Assembly: GCA_947488235.1 (NCBI GenBank)
Contig: CANLAQ010000017.1
Span: 1 to 49,754, forward strand
Direction: 5' to 3'
Origin: Flavobacteriales bacterium
GTDB lineage: Bacteria > Bacteroidota > Bacteroidia > Flavobacteriales_D > Crocinitomicaceae
Length of the DNA: 49,754 bases
Shown: positions 8,632 through 17,212 of the stretch, piece by piece
Layout of the letters: every line of letters starts with the position of its first letter
How positions within the stretch are numbered: the stretch's first letter is position 1
Position numbers and translations under genes: made by a program
The notes under the pieces: generated by a model
What the model was told of the DNA's origin: nothing
The model's input: the letters and a program-made list of their open reading frames with translations, nothing else
The model's database searches: none

Positions 8632-8661
8632 GAAGGCTACCTGAATAGGTGGCCTTTTTAG
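8632..8661 (+). terminator. strong intrinsic terminator closing the five-gene cassette
   Basis: Arm AGGCTACC (8634-8641) pairs with GGTGGCCT (8648-8655) over a six-base loop with a single G-T wobble. The 3' arm runs into TTTTT (8655-8659). It lies 23 bases after the cassette stop codon. Confidence 0.85.
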
Positions 8662-8828
8662 TTTATAAAAATAATTAAACCCTACCCCACTGACTAGGTG
8701 AAAAATTCTAACTGACTTCAATTATTTATTATGAATTCTTAATTTTATTACCTTTAAAAGAGGCAACTAATTAGATTTTTAAATGTCTAAGAGAATAATT
8801 AAACACATTCTTTACTAATATATAAATT

Positions 8829-9284
8829 ATGAAAAAGTACCTCTTCCTATTTCTATCTGCTTTTTTCGCACTAACAGCATGTAAAAAAGCAAATCAAACA
8901 AATACTTATGAATTAGGGCAGAGTTGTCTTGGTGGAATTGTTATTCAACTTGATGCAACAAAAGAACATGGCTTAGTTGCTGCACTTTCTGATCAAGTTA
9001 CCTTTGCACAACATTTAGATTGGGGGCAATCAAAAGCAGCTTGTGAGGCGTATACAGAAGGAGGAACTGGTTGGAGACTTCCTGTTCAAGCCGAATTAGA
9101 GTTGATGTATACCCAGAAAGCAACCATAGGAGGATTTCAATCAAGAGATTATTGGACATCAACTTTGGGAGGAAGCAACAATGCTTGGTCAAAATATTTT
9201 GGTGTGCCTGGAGGTATTACAACGAGTAATTGGAAGCAATTGAGCAATTGTACACTTTGCTCTAGAGCTGTTAAAGAATTCTAG
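8829..9284 (+). CDS. lipoprotein with short Lcl/DUF1566-like domain
   Basis: 151 residues. The lipoprotein signal has lipobox LTAC (Cys18) followed by KKAN. The mature part has the landmarks of the Lcl_C/DUF1566 fold: GGIVIQLD near the start, GWRLPVQAELELMY around 81-94, a YWTSTLGGS motif, and CSRAVKEF at the end. Such domains are beta-rich, C-type-lectin-like modules on cell-surface proteins. Cys residues at QSC, AAC and NCTLC could form disulfides. The ligand is unknown. It is a single gene between two related hairpins. Confidence 0.72.
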   Translation: MKKYLFLFLSAFFALTACKKANQTNTYELGQSCLGGIVIQLDATKEHGLVAALSDQVTFAQHLDWGQSKAACEAYTEGGTGWRLPVQAELELMYTQKATIGGFQSRDYWTSTLGGSNNAWSKYFGVPGGITTSNWKQLSNCTLCSRAVKEF

Positions 9285-9380
9285 TAGCTAGTTTCTTCCT
9301 TTCACATTCAGTATTTTCAAATTGATTATTCTGTCAGAATTCCGCATTAAAAGTTCAACATTTGTAAACAAAATATATGC

Positions 9381-9415
9381 AAAAAGGCCACCTAAGAGGT
9401 GGCCTGAATCTTTTT
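9381..9415 (-). terminator. bidirectional hairpin ending the TonB-receptor gene
   Basis: AGGCCACCT (9385-9393) pairs with AGGTGGCCT (9397-9405) over loop AAG, nine pairs. The A-run at 9381-9385 becomes a T-run on the minus strand, so it terminates the receptor gene that stops at 9430. On the plus strand a T-run at 9410-9415 may also end the lipoprotein transcript. Its 3' arm is identical to that of the terminator at 8647-8655. Confidence 0.8.
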
Positions 9416-9429
9416 CGATAATTAGTTAA

Positions 9430-11835
9430 TTAAAAATTACCCCTTAGCGTAAGAATAAAATTCCTACCTGGTGCAGATATGTTAGAAGCATACTGACGGT
9501 AATTTTGATCTAAGATATTTTCACAAGCAACTTGCAAACTAATATCCTTTGTAATCGCATAGGATACGCGTGCATTTAAAGTAAACCAAGACGGCATTCC
9601 TTGCGCTGTTGCATATCCAAAATTATCCTCTCCGTTCATGTTGTAATCTTTAATTCGTTTCCAACCAGCATAATTTATAAAGAACTCAGTTCTTAATCTA
9701 TTAACGGAAGAAATAACGCTAAACTTTCCGAAAACTGGAGGAATATGATCTAAAGGATAAAGAACAGTGTCTGTAACAACACGACCCTTGGTATAATTTA
9801 CAGTTCCTAAAACAGAAATGTATTTGTTAAGCTGTCCAGCAAGCGCTCCTTCGATCCCATAGATATATGCTTTACCTGCATTCACGGTCGACATTACTTG
9901 ACTTAACTGACCATCATACAGAATAGAATCAGCTCCTTGAAATTGGCTATTCTGTGCAATTATGGCATTCGTCAACTTAGTGTAATAAACATTTACATTT
10001 GCTCTTAATCCTGGCAGGATTTCCTTTGATACACCTAATTCGCCATTCATGGTGTATTCAACTTTTAAATCAGGATTAGGTACAATTACACTTCCAGGAA
10101 CAGATTCAAATACTTTACTTAAATCATCCACATTCGGAGCTCTAAATCCGGTAGAAAAATTCCCTGTAATTCTCCATGTTTTTGACGGAAGATAAACAAA
10201 GCCTAAGTTGCCATTAAAAGCACTATTGTTTTGGTTGATGCTATTAAATGGAAATGGGAAATAGGTTTTATCTGTAAAATTAGCATTCAAACCTACATAG
10301 GAAAAACGAAGTCCATCATTGATAATAAATTTATCACAAACTTCCCAAGTGTGCGTTGCATATACTGCCGCAGACTTCATAGAAGATCCACCATCTGGAT
10401 AACGAGTACTGATAGCTTTTGAAGAGTCCACTGCAACATTATTAGCAAAAGCAGTAGAATTTACTTTATTTAAATAGGCCTCAGCACCATAACGAAATTC
10501 ATGCTTATTGATTTTTTTAGCGAAATCAGCATTTAAAGTAAAAATATCTAGATTTTCAACATTATGGTTTTCCCATACATTGTTGAATTTTCTGCTGATC
10601 CGACTTTCTTCAATAGATTGATATCCTAAAATCACACGACCCTGGTCAAAAAGTTTATTTTTCTTGGTTAATTCAAGCGTATAGGCAGCCATCAATCTTT
10701 TCTGCGGACCATAATTCCACATAGCATACTTTGGATTAGAACCACTCATTTGTGTCAAACGATCATATCGTGGAACATCACCAGAATTTGACAATTGAAA
10801 ATTCAATTTATGCGTCATTGCGGTATTTTGCTTAAAAGTAAACTTTTGTAATAGATCATATTGCGTGTAACCTGAACCAACCTGAACATTGGTGTCTGCA
10901 TTCATAACCATAGAATCAACGCCATTAAATGTTGCAGCATACCATGGTCTAGAGCCAAAATTACCTACATAAGGACTTCTATTAGCACCTTGACGAAGAT
11001 CACCATATTTAGAATAGGTAAAAGAAGTTAATGAACCAAAACGCTTGGTCCCCACTGAAACATCAGCATGACCTGAATATCCATTTGCAGCAGAAAAATA
11101 ACGGGTAAAAGCTGATGCTTTAACCAACAATTCATTATTTGAACTGAGTGTTGGACTTTTTGTCGTGAAATTCATTACACCACCTAAGGCATCAGATCCA
11201 TAAACCACAGAACCTGCACCAAAAACCACTTCTACCCTATCCATGATAGAATTGTCTAGCGTTACAATGTTTTGCAGGTGACCTCCTCTATAAATAGCGT
11301 TATTCATACGAATTCCATCCACTACCATGAGTACTTTGTTGGTTTCAAATCCTCTAATGATTGGACTCCCTCCGCCTAATTGACTTTTCTGGACCATTAC
11401 ATTTCCTGTATTGGCAAGTACATCAGCCGTAGAACTTTGGTTCTGAGATGCGATTTCAGAAGCGCGAAGCACTTGTATTTTTTGTGCTACATCATTTTTC
11501 TTTTCTTCGAATTTACTAGCGGATACCACTATTTCTTCAAAAGAATTCACATTTTGATTGACAAACACTTTGTATTTCGAGCTTTCTATTTCTTCGACTG
11601 TAACAACAAGTGAAAGATAATCTGGATGCGAAAACAAAAAATTGAGCTCCTTTAAATTTAATTGAATCTCGCCGTTTTCATTTGTTTTTCCAAACAAAGC
11701 AGATTGATCACTTTTTGAGACAAGAACATTCGCTACAGGTTTATAAGTAGCAATGTCAATTACCTCAATTGTTTTTTGCGCATAAGTCCATCCCATAACA
11801 AGGAGGAAAAATGCAAAAAATAATAATTTCTTCAT
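9430..11835 (-). CDS. TonB-dependent outer-membrane receptor
   Basis: 801 residues from the ATG at 11835, chosen because it starts a typical signal peptide (MKKLLFFAFFLLVMGWTYAQ); the frame also has an ATG eight codons upstream. A carboxypeptidase-regulatory-like domain spans about residues 22-105, then a plug domain (~115-225) has VMVQKSQLGGGSPIIRGF and VEVVFGAGSVVYGSDALGG. The remaining ~570 residues are the barrel, with NVDDLSKVFES and PDLKVEYT motifs and a C-terminal Phe (TLRGNF). It imports a substrate using TonB energy; the substrate is unknown. A small APP-tailed protein is encoded 72 bases upstream on the same strand. Confidence 0.9.
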   Translation of the reverse strand: MKKLLFFAFFLLVMGWTYAQKTIEVIDIATYKPVANVLVSKSDQSALFGKTNENGEIQLNLKELNFLFSHPDYLSLVVTVEEIESSKYKVFVNQNVNSFEEIVVSASKFEEKKNDVAQKIQVLRASEIASQNQSSTADVLANTGNVMVQKSQLGGGSPIIRGFETNKVLMVVDGIRMNNAIYRGGHLQNIVTLDNSIMDRVEVVFGAGSVVYGSDALGGVMNFTTKSPTLSSNNELLVKASAFTRYFSAANGYSGHADVSVGTKRFGSLTSFTYSKYGDLRQGANRSPYVGNFGSRPWYAATFNGVDSMVMNADTNVQVGSGYTQYDLLQKFTFKQNTAMTHKLNFQLSNSGDVPRYDRLTQMSGSNPKYAMWNYGPQKRLMAAYTLELTKKNKLFDQGRVILGYQSIEESRISRKFNNVWENHNVENLDIFTLNADFAKKINKHEFRYGAEAYLNKVNSTAFANNVAVDSSKAISTRYPDGGSSMKSAAVYATHTWEVCDKFIINDGLRFSYVGLNANFTDKTYFPFPFNSINQNNSAFNGNLGFVYLPSKTWRITGNFSTGFRAPNVDDLSKVFESVPGSVIVPNPDLKVEYTMNGELGVSKEILPGLRANVNVYYTKLTNAIIAQNSQFQGADSILYDGQLSQVMSTVNAGKAYIYGIEGALAGQLNKYISVLGTVNYTKGRVVTDTVLYPLDHIPPVFGKFSVISSVNRLRTEFFINYAGWKRIKDYNMNGEDNFGYATAQGMPSWFTLNARVSYAITKDISLQVACENILDQNYRQYASNISAPGRNFILTLRGNF

Positions 11836-11907
11836 TTTTATAATTTTTAATTTATACATTTTTAGACCACAAGAAATTGCAGTCGCATTGATAATCTATA
11901 GTATAAA

Positions 11908-12432
11908 TTAAACCCTGGGAGGTGGCGCTTGAGGGAGTTTGCACCATTCTGTGTGCAGCTGTTGAAAGTTGAAAATATGCTCTTCTTTGTTGCAAAGGTA
12001 AGAGTTAACCGAAGAAGCTGTATTTTCAAGTAAAAAGAAAGTTTGAGAAAACCTCATCCATTGACTTAATGGGTTATTATCAGATCTGTGACCCAAATTA
12101 TAAGAAGTTGCTTGACTTAAACGCTCAAACAATTTAGTTTCTTGTCGGTCATCAATACACTGAAACATTACTCCTTCTGAATTGGTAGTTCTCTTTATCA
12201 CATCATACAATCTTCCATTGTATTTAAATTCATGAGATTTTATCCAGATAAGTTGCTTTTCTTCTTCCTTCGAAAAATAAAGTACCTTAAGTTGATTAGA
12301 TGGGATGCTATGTTTAATTACCTGTTTGATTTCTTTACGAATCTTAATCTGTGTGATTTTAAAATAAGATAAGAAACCAACAATTTGCCAAAGCATTAGA
12401 AAACCTATAAAGATGGCAATTAATTTTTTCAC
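11908..12432 (-). CDS. small single-helix protein with APPP tail, upstream of a TonB receptor
   Basis: 174 residues starting with GTG at 12432. One N-terminal hydrophobic segment (residues 2-26) is a membrane anchor or signal; the rest is soluble, with Cys at FQC, LC and EWC. The C-terminus is LPQAPPPRV, echoing the RAPPHSFIN tail of the small protein in front of the second receptor in this window. In both cases the receptor gene starts 72 bases later. I recall similar APP-tailed small proteins next to TonB receptors in Bacteroidota, often with metal-binding residues. Function unknown; an accessory role in the receptor's uptake is an inference from position. Confidence 0.6.
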   Translation of the reverse strand: MKKLIAIFIGFLMLWQIVGFLSYFKITQIKIRKEIKQVIKHSIPSNQLKVLYFSKEEEKQLIWIKSHEFKYNGRLYDVIKRTTNSEGVMFQCIDDRQETKLFERLSQATSYNLGHRSDNNPLSQWMRFSQTFFLLENTASSVNSYLCNKEEHIFNFQQLHTEWCKLPQAPPPRV

Positions 12433-12436
12433 GAAT

Positions 12437-12444
12437 CAAATATA
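12437..12444 (-). promoter_or_regulatory. TAnnTTTG -7 box for the APP-tail/receptor pair
   Basis: On the minus strand the sequence is TATATTTG, a match to the -7 consensus, ending five bases before the GTG at 12432. Transcription would start almost at the start codon, giving a leaderless or near-leaderless message. No clear -33 box was found. Confidence 0.45.
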
Positions 12445-12489
12445 ATAAGATTTCAACTAACTTTACTTTTACCTTCATTACTGTATACA

Positions 12490-13116
12490 ATGAACCAGCA
12501 GATTATTCAAATCACCACCATGAAGACGCAGCGATGTTTCTTACAGGGTGATATTTCAAAAAGTAAAATACTATTAATCGTATTGCACGGCTATGGACAA
12601 CTTGGTGCCTATTTCATTCGGAAATTTAAGCAGCTATCAGAGGAATACTATATTGTTGCACCAGAGGGAATGCATCATTTTTATTTGAATGGTTCATCAG
12701 GACGCGTTGGTTCCTCATGGATGACTAAAGAAGCAAGAACTACAGACATAGAGGACAACAACAAGTATCTCGATACTGTAATAGAATCTTTTAAATCTAA
12801 AAAAGATTTCGAAAAAATAATAGTATTGGGTTTTTCGCAAGGAGGTGCAACAGCTGCAAGATGGACTGCTCAAAGAAAAGACATCGACCAATTGATTCTG
12901 TGGGCCAGTGTTTTTCCTCCAGATATAGAGGTGTCGTTTGTCAGTCATTATAAAAAAGGAACATTTGTTATTGGCAAACAAGATGAATTTTATGATGAAG
13001 CTGCCCAAAAAATTGAAATAAGCAATTACAAAAATTTAGGATTTGAAATCATTGAATATGAAGGCAAACACGATATTGAATTGACTACCTTACTGAAAAT
13101 ATTTAATCCTGATTAG
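12490..13116 (+). CDS. alpha/beta hydrolase, phospholipase/carboxylesterase type
   Basis: 208 residues, no signal peptide, so cytoplasmic. The oxyanion-hole segment is VLHGYGQ (31-37), the nucleophile elbow GFSQGG has Ser116, and Asp165 (IGKQDEF) and His194 (GKHDI) complete the catalytic triad. Size and motif layout fit the acyl-protein thioesterase/carboxylesterase group. The physiological ester is unknown. The ATG at 12490 is taken; another at 12520 would remove ten residues before the core. It converges with the SDR gene, 16 bases apart. Confidence 0.82.
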   Translation: MNQQIIQITTMKTQRCFLQGDISKSKILLIVLHGYGQLGAYFIRKFKQLSEEYYIVAPEGMHHFYLNGSSGRVGSSWMTKEARTTDIEDNNKYLDTVIESFKSKKDFEKIIVLGFSQGGATAARWTAQRKDIDQLILWASVFPPDIEVSFVSHYKKGTFVIGKQDEFYDEAAQKIEISNYKNLGFEIIEYEGKHDIELTTLLKIFNPD

Positions 13117-13132
13117 TTTTTAAATGATCAGA

Positions 13133-13930
13133 CTAAACAGCTTTTTGTTTTCTAATAATGCTCCAAAATAACTTTGGAAAAAACCTTTTAATATTTACCG
13201 CCAACAACTCTTTGCCTCCTACCATAACCTCTCTTTTATTTTTTTTCATGGCTTGGATAATTTGATTCACACAAATTTCAACTGACATTCCAGTGTCTTG
13301 ATTGTGATCCATTACACCATGAGTTGTACCGTCAGCACTTAGAGCATTCAATGAAATTGAAGTATTGATTTTACCCGGACAAGCAATGGTAACGGATATA
13401 TTATTTCTTTCTTCTTCTAGAGACAAACTCTCGTAATAACCAATTAGTGCATGCTTCGAAGCAGAATATGCAGACCGCAAAAAGAATCCAAATTTCCCGG
13501 CAATACTGCTAATAATTAAGATTTGGCCACTTTGTTGTTGCCTCATATAGACCAAAACAGCTTTAGCAAGAGCAATATTTCCAAAATAATTTATTTCCAT
13601 GATGCGTCTTTCAACCTCCATGCTGGTTTCAAATGCAGTTCCGCGCTGACTTAAACCGCCATTGTTAATCAACACATCTATTCTAGCATATTGCTTAATT
13701 ACTTGCAAGGCCAATTCAGGGAAATTATCTATTTTTTCTAAGTCTAGCGGAAGAATTAAATGTTGGTCTGCATTTTTTAAAGTTTTCTTCAATTCCGTCA
13801 GATGACCCACATTTCTTGCTGATAAGACTAATTTCGCGCCCAACTTATCAAATTGTTGAGCCATTTCATAACCTATACCAGAAGAAGCTCCTGTAATCCA
13901 AATCACTTTATTTTTATAGTCAATCGCCAT
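13133..13930 (-). CDS. short-chain dehydrogenase/reductase
   Basis: 265 residues, classical SDR. The cofactor site TGASSGIG is at 13-20, NNGG follows near residue 90, the active-site Ser is in ISSIAGKFG, and the catalytic YSASK tetrad is near 155. These fix the fold and NAD(P)-dependent oxidoreductase chemistry but not the substrate. The N-terminus has no signal; a hydrophobic, basic C-terminus (FFPKLFWSIIRKQK) may associate with membrane, as in SDRs acting on lipids. It is divergent from gmhA with promoter boxes in both directions. Confidence 0.85.
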   Translation of the reverse strand: MAIDYKNKVIWITGASSGIGYEMAQQFDKLGAKLVLSARNVGHLTELKKTLKNADQHLILPLDLEKIDNFPELALQVIKQYARIDVLINNGGLSQRGTAFETSMEVERRIMEINYFGNIALAKAVLVYMRQQQSGQILIISSIAGKFGFFLRSAYSASKHALIGYYESLSLEEERNNISVTIACPGKINTSISLNALSADGTTHGVMDHNQDTGMSVEICVNQIIQAMKKNKREVMVGGKELLAVNIKRFFPKLFWSIIRKQKAV

Positions 13931-13948
13931 AATTAATTACTCTATTAA

Positions 13949-13998
13949 CAAAGATAAAAAGAAAGCGATACGCCCTTGTGTTTAATTCATTATTTTTG
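13949..13998. promoter_or_regulatory. divergent TAnnTTTG boxes between the SDR gene and gmhA
   Basis: TATCTTTG on the minus strand (13949-13956) faces the SDR ATG at 13930. TATTTTTG on the plus strand (13991-13998) precedes the gmhA ATG at 14016 by 17 bases. Neither has an obvious -33 TTTG at the usual spacing. Confidence 0.4.
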
Positions 13999-14015
13999 AA
14001 TTCAAATTAGACACT

Positions 14016-14594
14016 ATGGACAAGGCAAAAATTGCAGCACATTTTATTTCAGCACAGGAAATACTGGCCCAATTTCAAAGTTCCGAGAATATTGATAAGA
14101 TGGCGTTGGCGATTGAATGGATGGCAAGCTCATTAAAGAATGAAGGGAAAATAATTTCATGCGGTAATGGTGGATCCATGTGTGATGCCATGCACTTTGC
14201 TGAAGAATTAAGTGGTCGATATAGAAACAATAGAAAGGCTTTAGCGGCAGTTTCAATCTCAGATCCATCACACATCAGTTGTGTCGCCAATGATTATGGG
14301 TATGAATTTGTTTTTTCTAGGTATATTGAAGGTTTGGGCCATTCACAAGATGTTTTGCTAGGAATATCAACCTCAGGAAATTCAAAAAATGTCATTCTTG
14401 CAGTTCAAGCTGCGAAAGCGCTAGGCATGAAAACAATTGTATTGACAGGGAAAGATGGTGGTAAATTAGCTGAAATAGCTGATTTAGAAATCCGTGCGCC
14501 CCATTCTGAATATGCGGATAGAGCTCAAGAAATTCACATTAAGGTAATTCATGCTTTTATTGATGGAATTGAAAGGGCATTAGGATTAAGCTAA
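14016..14594 (+). CDS. gmhA: phosphoheptose isomerase (sedoheptulose 7-phosphate isomerase)
   Basis: 192 residues, the same length as the E. coli enzyme. The SIS domain carries [17 protein letters not shown] (49-65), holding the catalytic Glu region, then STSGNSKNV for phosphosugar binding, and near the end [12 protein letters not shown] with His179 matching E. coli His180. It converts sedoheptulose 7-phosphate to D-glycero-D-manno-heptose 7-phosphate in the cytoplasm, the first step to ADP-heptose. HldD, the last step of that pathway, is encoded at 23529-24494 but is not linked in an operon. Confidence 0.93.
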   Translation: MDKAKIAAHFISAQEILAQFQSSENIDKMALAIEWMASSLKNEGKIISCGNGGSMCDAMHFAEELSGRYRNNRKALAAVSISDPSHISCVANDYGYEFVFSRYIEGLGHSQDVLLGISTSGNSKNVILAVQAAKALGMKTIVLTGKDGGKLAEIADLEIRAPHSEYADRAQEIHIKVIHAFIDGIERALGLS

Positions 14595-14630
14595 AAAATT
14601 AACCGAATTTTCAAAGCGCTAAAGGTGATT

Positions 14631-15041
14631 TTAACCTAAAAACCGATTTAAATTAGCTGACGAAATATCACAACTTTGTACAGTAAATCGTTTTCTGTTT
14701 TGCGCTATGAATCGATAACATTTATCCCTAATAAATTTAGGTAAAGCATATGCGATTTTCAACCATTGCCAATACCATTTTAAATAGCCTACAATACGAA
14801 GTACTGCATCAGATTCAGCATATAAGGAATCAATTTCATAGAAAAACAAAGTATTCGTTTTCTCAATGTCAATATTTTCTTTTGCAAGGAAAGCTTTTGC
14901 AAAATCAGAATTTAAAGAAACGAAAAATAAGTCCTTACTTTTCTCATGTCTCAAGATCCATTGTACCACCCGATTGCACAAACCACACTCCCCATCATAA
15001 AAAAGGATGACTTTTGGGTCCTCTGGTGTAACTTTTAACAT
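14631..15041 (-). CDS. DCC-family thiol protein (DUF393)
   Basis: 136 residues from the ATG at 15041. The N-terminal DGECGLC motif (Asp16, Cys19, Cys22) is the signature of DUF393, the thiol-disulfide oxidoreductase-like DCC family, and the strand FYDGECGLCNRVV is textbook for it. The C-terminus contains WQWLKIAYALPKFIRD, also typical. The exact redox partner is unknown. The longer frame from 15065 lies inside the upstream gene. With the 15041 start the two genes overlap by seven bases, suggesting translational coupling with the cobalamin-binding-like protein. Confidence 0.85.
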   Translation of the reverse strand: MLKVTPEDPKVILFYDGECGLCNRVVQWILRHEKSKDLFFVSLNSDFAKAFLAKENIDIEKTNTLFFYEIDSLYAESDAVLRIVGYLKWYWQWLKIAYALPKFIRDKCYRFIAQNRKRFTVQSCDISSANLNRFLG

Positions 15042-15781
15042 TGTAAAGTTCTTATTCCGTACCATGAATATCGCTCACCATCCACTAATTTTATTTCAGC
15101 ATTGGGAAATAAGTCCTTATAAAAAGCAACATGACCCTCATTGAATGGAAAAGGTTCGGAACTCAAGAGCACAACATCAGGATCTAATGATTTAAGTGTA
15201 TTGATTTCTGGGTATCTTTCGGAAGTAACACAATTCTGATAACCAATGGCACTCATATAGGAATCGATGTAGGTGTTTTTGCCTGCAACAAATCCCGGCG
15301 AATGCCAAATGAAATAAAGAACAGATTTCCCCGCACCTTCAGAAGTATGAGAAAGAAAATAATTTTTTAAATCCTCAATCAAGGTTTGTCCTTTCTCTTC
15401 TTTATTAAAAATTTCAGCTAAAGAGGAAATTAAATCGAAGGAATCTTCCAATGAATTGACATCACTCATCCAAACTGGCGCGATTTCCATTAAAGCTTCT
15501 ATATCTATCTTGGTGTTTTCTTCCTTATTACCAATAATTAAATCAGGCTGAAGAGACTTGACTTTTTCAATATCGATGTTTTTTGTCCCACCAACTCTTT
15601 CTTTAATTTGAAACCAAGCAGATGGATAAATACAGAATTTTGTAATCCCCACTACTTCGACATCCATCCCAAAATAAGAAACTAACTCTGTAATGGAAGG
15701 AACCAGACAAATAATTCGTTTAGGGATTTCAGGAAGCACCACTTCCCTACCCAATTGATCTTTATAAGTCTTAATTGACAT
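15035..15781 (-). CDS. BtuF-like metal/cobalamin-binding protein without signal peptide
   Basis: 248 residues of the helical-backbone (Peripla_BP_2/BtuF) fold: RIICLVPSITELVSYFG near the start, then VGITKFCIYP, LQPDLIIGN, a long connecting helix, and LDPDVVLLSSEPFPF near the end. BtuF relatives are usually periplasmic, yet this one opens MSIKTYKDQLGREVVLP with no signal peptide or lipobox. Stand-alone cytoplasmic members of this type occur in Bacteroidota and are annotated as cobalamin-binding. No ABC permease or ATPase is adjacent. It lies four bases after the cystathionine beta-synthase-like gene. Confidence 0.8.
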   Translation of the reverse strand: MSIKTYKDQLGREVVLPEIPKRIICLVPSITELVSYFGMDVEVVGITKFCIYPSAWFQIKERVGGTKNIDIEKVKSLQPDLIIGNKEENTKIDIEALMEIAPVWMSDVNSLEDSFDLISSLAEIFNKEEKGQTLIEDLKNYFLSHTSEGAGKSVLYFIWHSPGFVAGKNTYIDSYMSAIGYQNCVTSERYPEINTLKSLDPDVVLLSSEPFPFNEGHVAFYKDLFPNAEIKLVDGERYSWYGIRTLQC

Positions 15782-15785
15782 AAAA

Positions 15786-17147
15786 TTATGACATGGCAGA
15801 AATTACATCATATCGCGTAACAATATGATATTTCCCATTTCCTAAATCGACTAAAACTGCTGGAGTATCGCGATTAATTAATTTACAAATTTCATCAACA
15901 TGCGCATTCAACTTAACTATTGGAAAAGCAGCTTGCATGATACTTGAAATCGGAGCGTCTTTTAATGTTGGATCTTCAACTAGTAATTGATAAACGCTTT
16001 TATCATCAATAGATCCAACAAAACTACCATCCTTCATTACAGGAATTTGAGAAATACCAAACTTACGCATTGCTGCAATGGCATGTGAAACTAATTCTTC
16101 TGCATATAAAGAAACAAGGGGTCTTTCTCCATGTTTGTTTACTAAATCTTGTGCTGTAACAAATACTTCTTCCAAGAAACCTCTTTCACGCATCCACTCG
16201 TCATTGAATATCTTTCCAACATAGCGACTTCCATGATCATGGAAAAGTATCACAACAATATCATCTTCTTTAAGCTTATCCTTTAACTGCAAAACACCTT
16301 TGATGGCTGCACCTGCAGAATTACCAACAAAAATACCTTCTTCACGCGCTAATCTACGGGTATAAACTGCAGCATCTTTATCGGTTACTTTTTCAAATAA
16401 ATCTATCACATCAAAATCAACATTGGCAGGCAAGATGTCTTCCCCTATTCCTTCAGTGATATAAGGATATATTTCATTTTCATCAAAAATTCCCGTTTCC
16501 TTATATTTCTTAAATACTGAACCATAAGTGTCAATACCCCAGATTTTAATATTTGGATTTTTCTCTTTTAGATATTTACCAACTCCAGAAATTGTACCTC
16601 CAGTACCCACACCTGCAATAAAATGGGTGATTTTCCCTTCCGTTTGTTCCCAAATTTCAGGCCCGGTTTGTTCGTAATGCGCCGTGCGATTAGATAAATT
16701 ATCATATTGATTGACATACCAAGAATTAGGAATTTCAGTGGCTAATCTACGAGAAACTTGATAATAAGACCTTGGATCTGTTGGTTCCACTGCTGTTGGA
16801 CAAACAACTACTTCCGCACCAACTGCTCTTAAAATATCCATTTTTTCCTTTGATTGCTTATCATTCAGAACGCAAATCAATTTATAACCTTTAATGATTG
16901 CGGTCAAAGCCAACCCCATTCCCGTATTTCCAGAGGTTCCTTCAATAATAGTTCCACCTGGTTTTAGTATTCCAGATTTTTCAGCATCTTCGATCATTTT
17001 TACAGCCATTCTATCCTTTACTGAATTCCCTGGATTGGTAGTTTCAATTTTGGCAAATATTTGGGCTTTGATATCAATAGCTAATTTATTGATTCTAACA
17101 ATTGGTGTATTTCCAATCGTTTCTAATATGTTGTTATAAACTTTCAT
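15786..17147 (-). CDS. PLP enzyme with two CBS domains, cystathionine beta-synthase/cysteine synthase
   Basis: 453 residues. The fold-type II PLP core (about 1-320) has NSVKDRMAVK with the PLP lysine Lys44, EGTSGNTGMG at 70-78 for substrate binding, and GVGTGGTISG for the phosphate. The last ~120 residues are two CBS domains (AAMRKFGISQIPVMKDG, then INRDTPAVLV). The architecture fits cystathionine beta-synthase of the heme-less type: serine plus homocysteine gives cystathionine. A cysteine synthase activity cannot be excluded. Homocysteine would come from AhcY at the window end. The ATG is 14 bases after a TAACTTTG box. Confidence 0.85.
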   Translation of the reverse strand: MKVYNNILETIGNTPIVRINKLAIDIKAQIFAKIETTNPGNSVKDRMAVKMIEDAEKSGILKPGGTIIEGTSGNTGMGLALTAIIKGYKLICVLNDKQSKEKMDILRAVGAEVVVCPTAVEPTDPRSYYQVSRRLATEIPNSWYVNQYDNLSNRTAHYEQTGPEIWEQTEGKITHFIAGVGTGGTISGVGKYLKEKNPNIKIWGIDTYGSVFKKYKETGIFDENEIYPYITEGIGEDILPANVDFDVIDLFEKVTDKDAAVYTRRLAREEGIFVGNSAGAAIKGVLQLKDKLKEDDIVVILFHDHGSRYVGKIFNDEWMRERGFLEEVFVTAQDLVNKHGERPLVSLYAEELVSHAIAAMRKFGISQIPVMKDGSFVGSIDDKSVYQLLVEDPTLKDAPISSIMQAAFPIVKLNAHVDEICKLINRDTPAVLVDLGNGKYHIVTRYDVISAMS

Positions 17148-17160
17148 CTTGAATTTTGAA

Positions 17161-17168
17161 CAAAGTTA
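17161..17168 (-). promoter_or_regulatory. TAACTTTG -7 box for the cystathionine beta-synthase-like gene
   Basis: On the minus strand TAACTTTG is a full match to TAnnTTTG and sits 13 bases before the ATG at 17147, so the message would have a very short leader. No -33 box at the expected spacing was identified. Confidence 0.5.
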
Positions 17169-17212
17169 AGCATATTTTTGACTAATTAATGTCCAATTAC
17201 AAAAGCGAATCC

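Noticed and set aside
11380..11613. 77-codon plus-strand frame
   Set aside because: Antisense to the plug domain of the TonB receptor.
12715..13008. 97-codon minus-strand frame
   Set aside because: Antisense to the alpha/beta hydrolase with intact catalytic triad.
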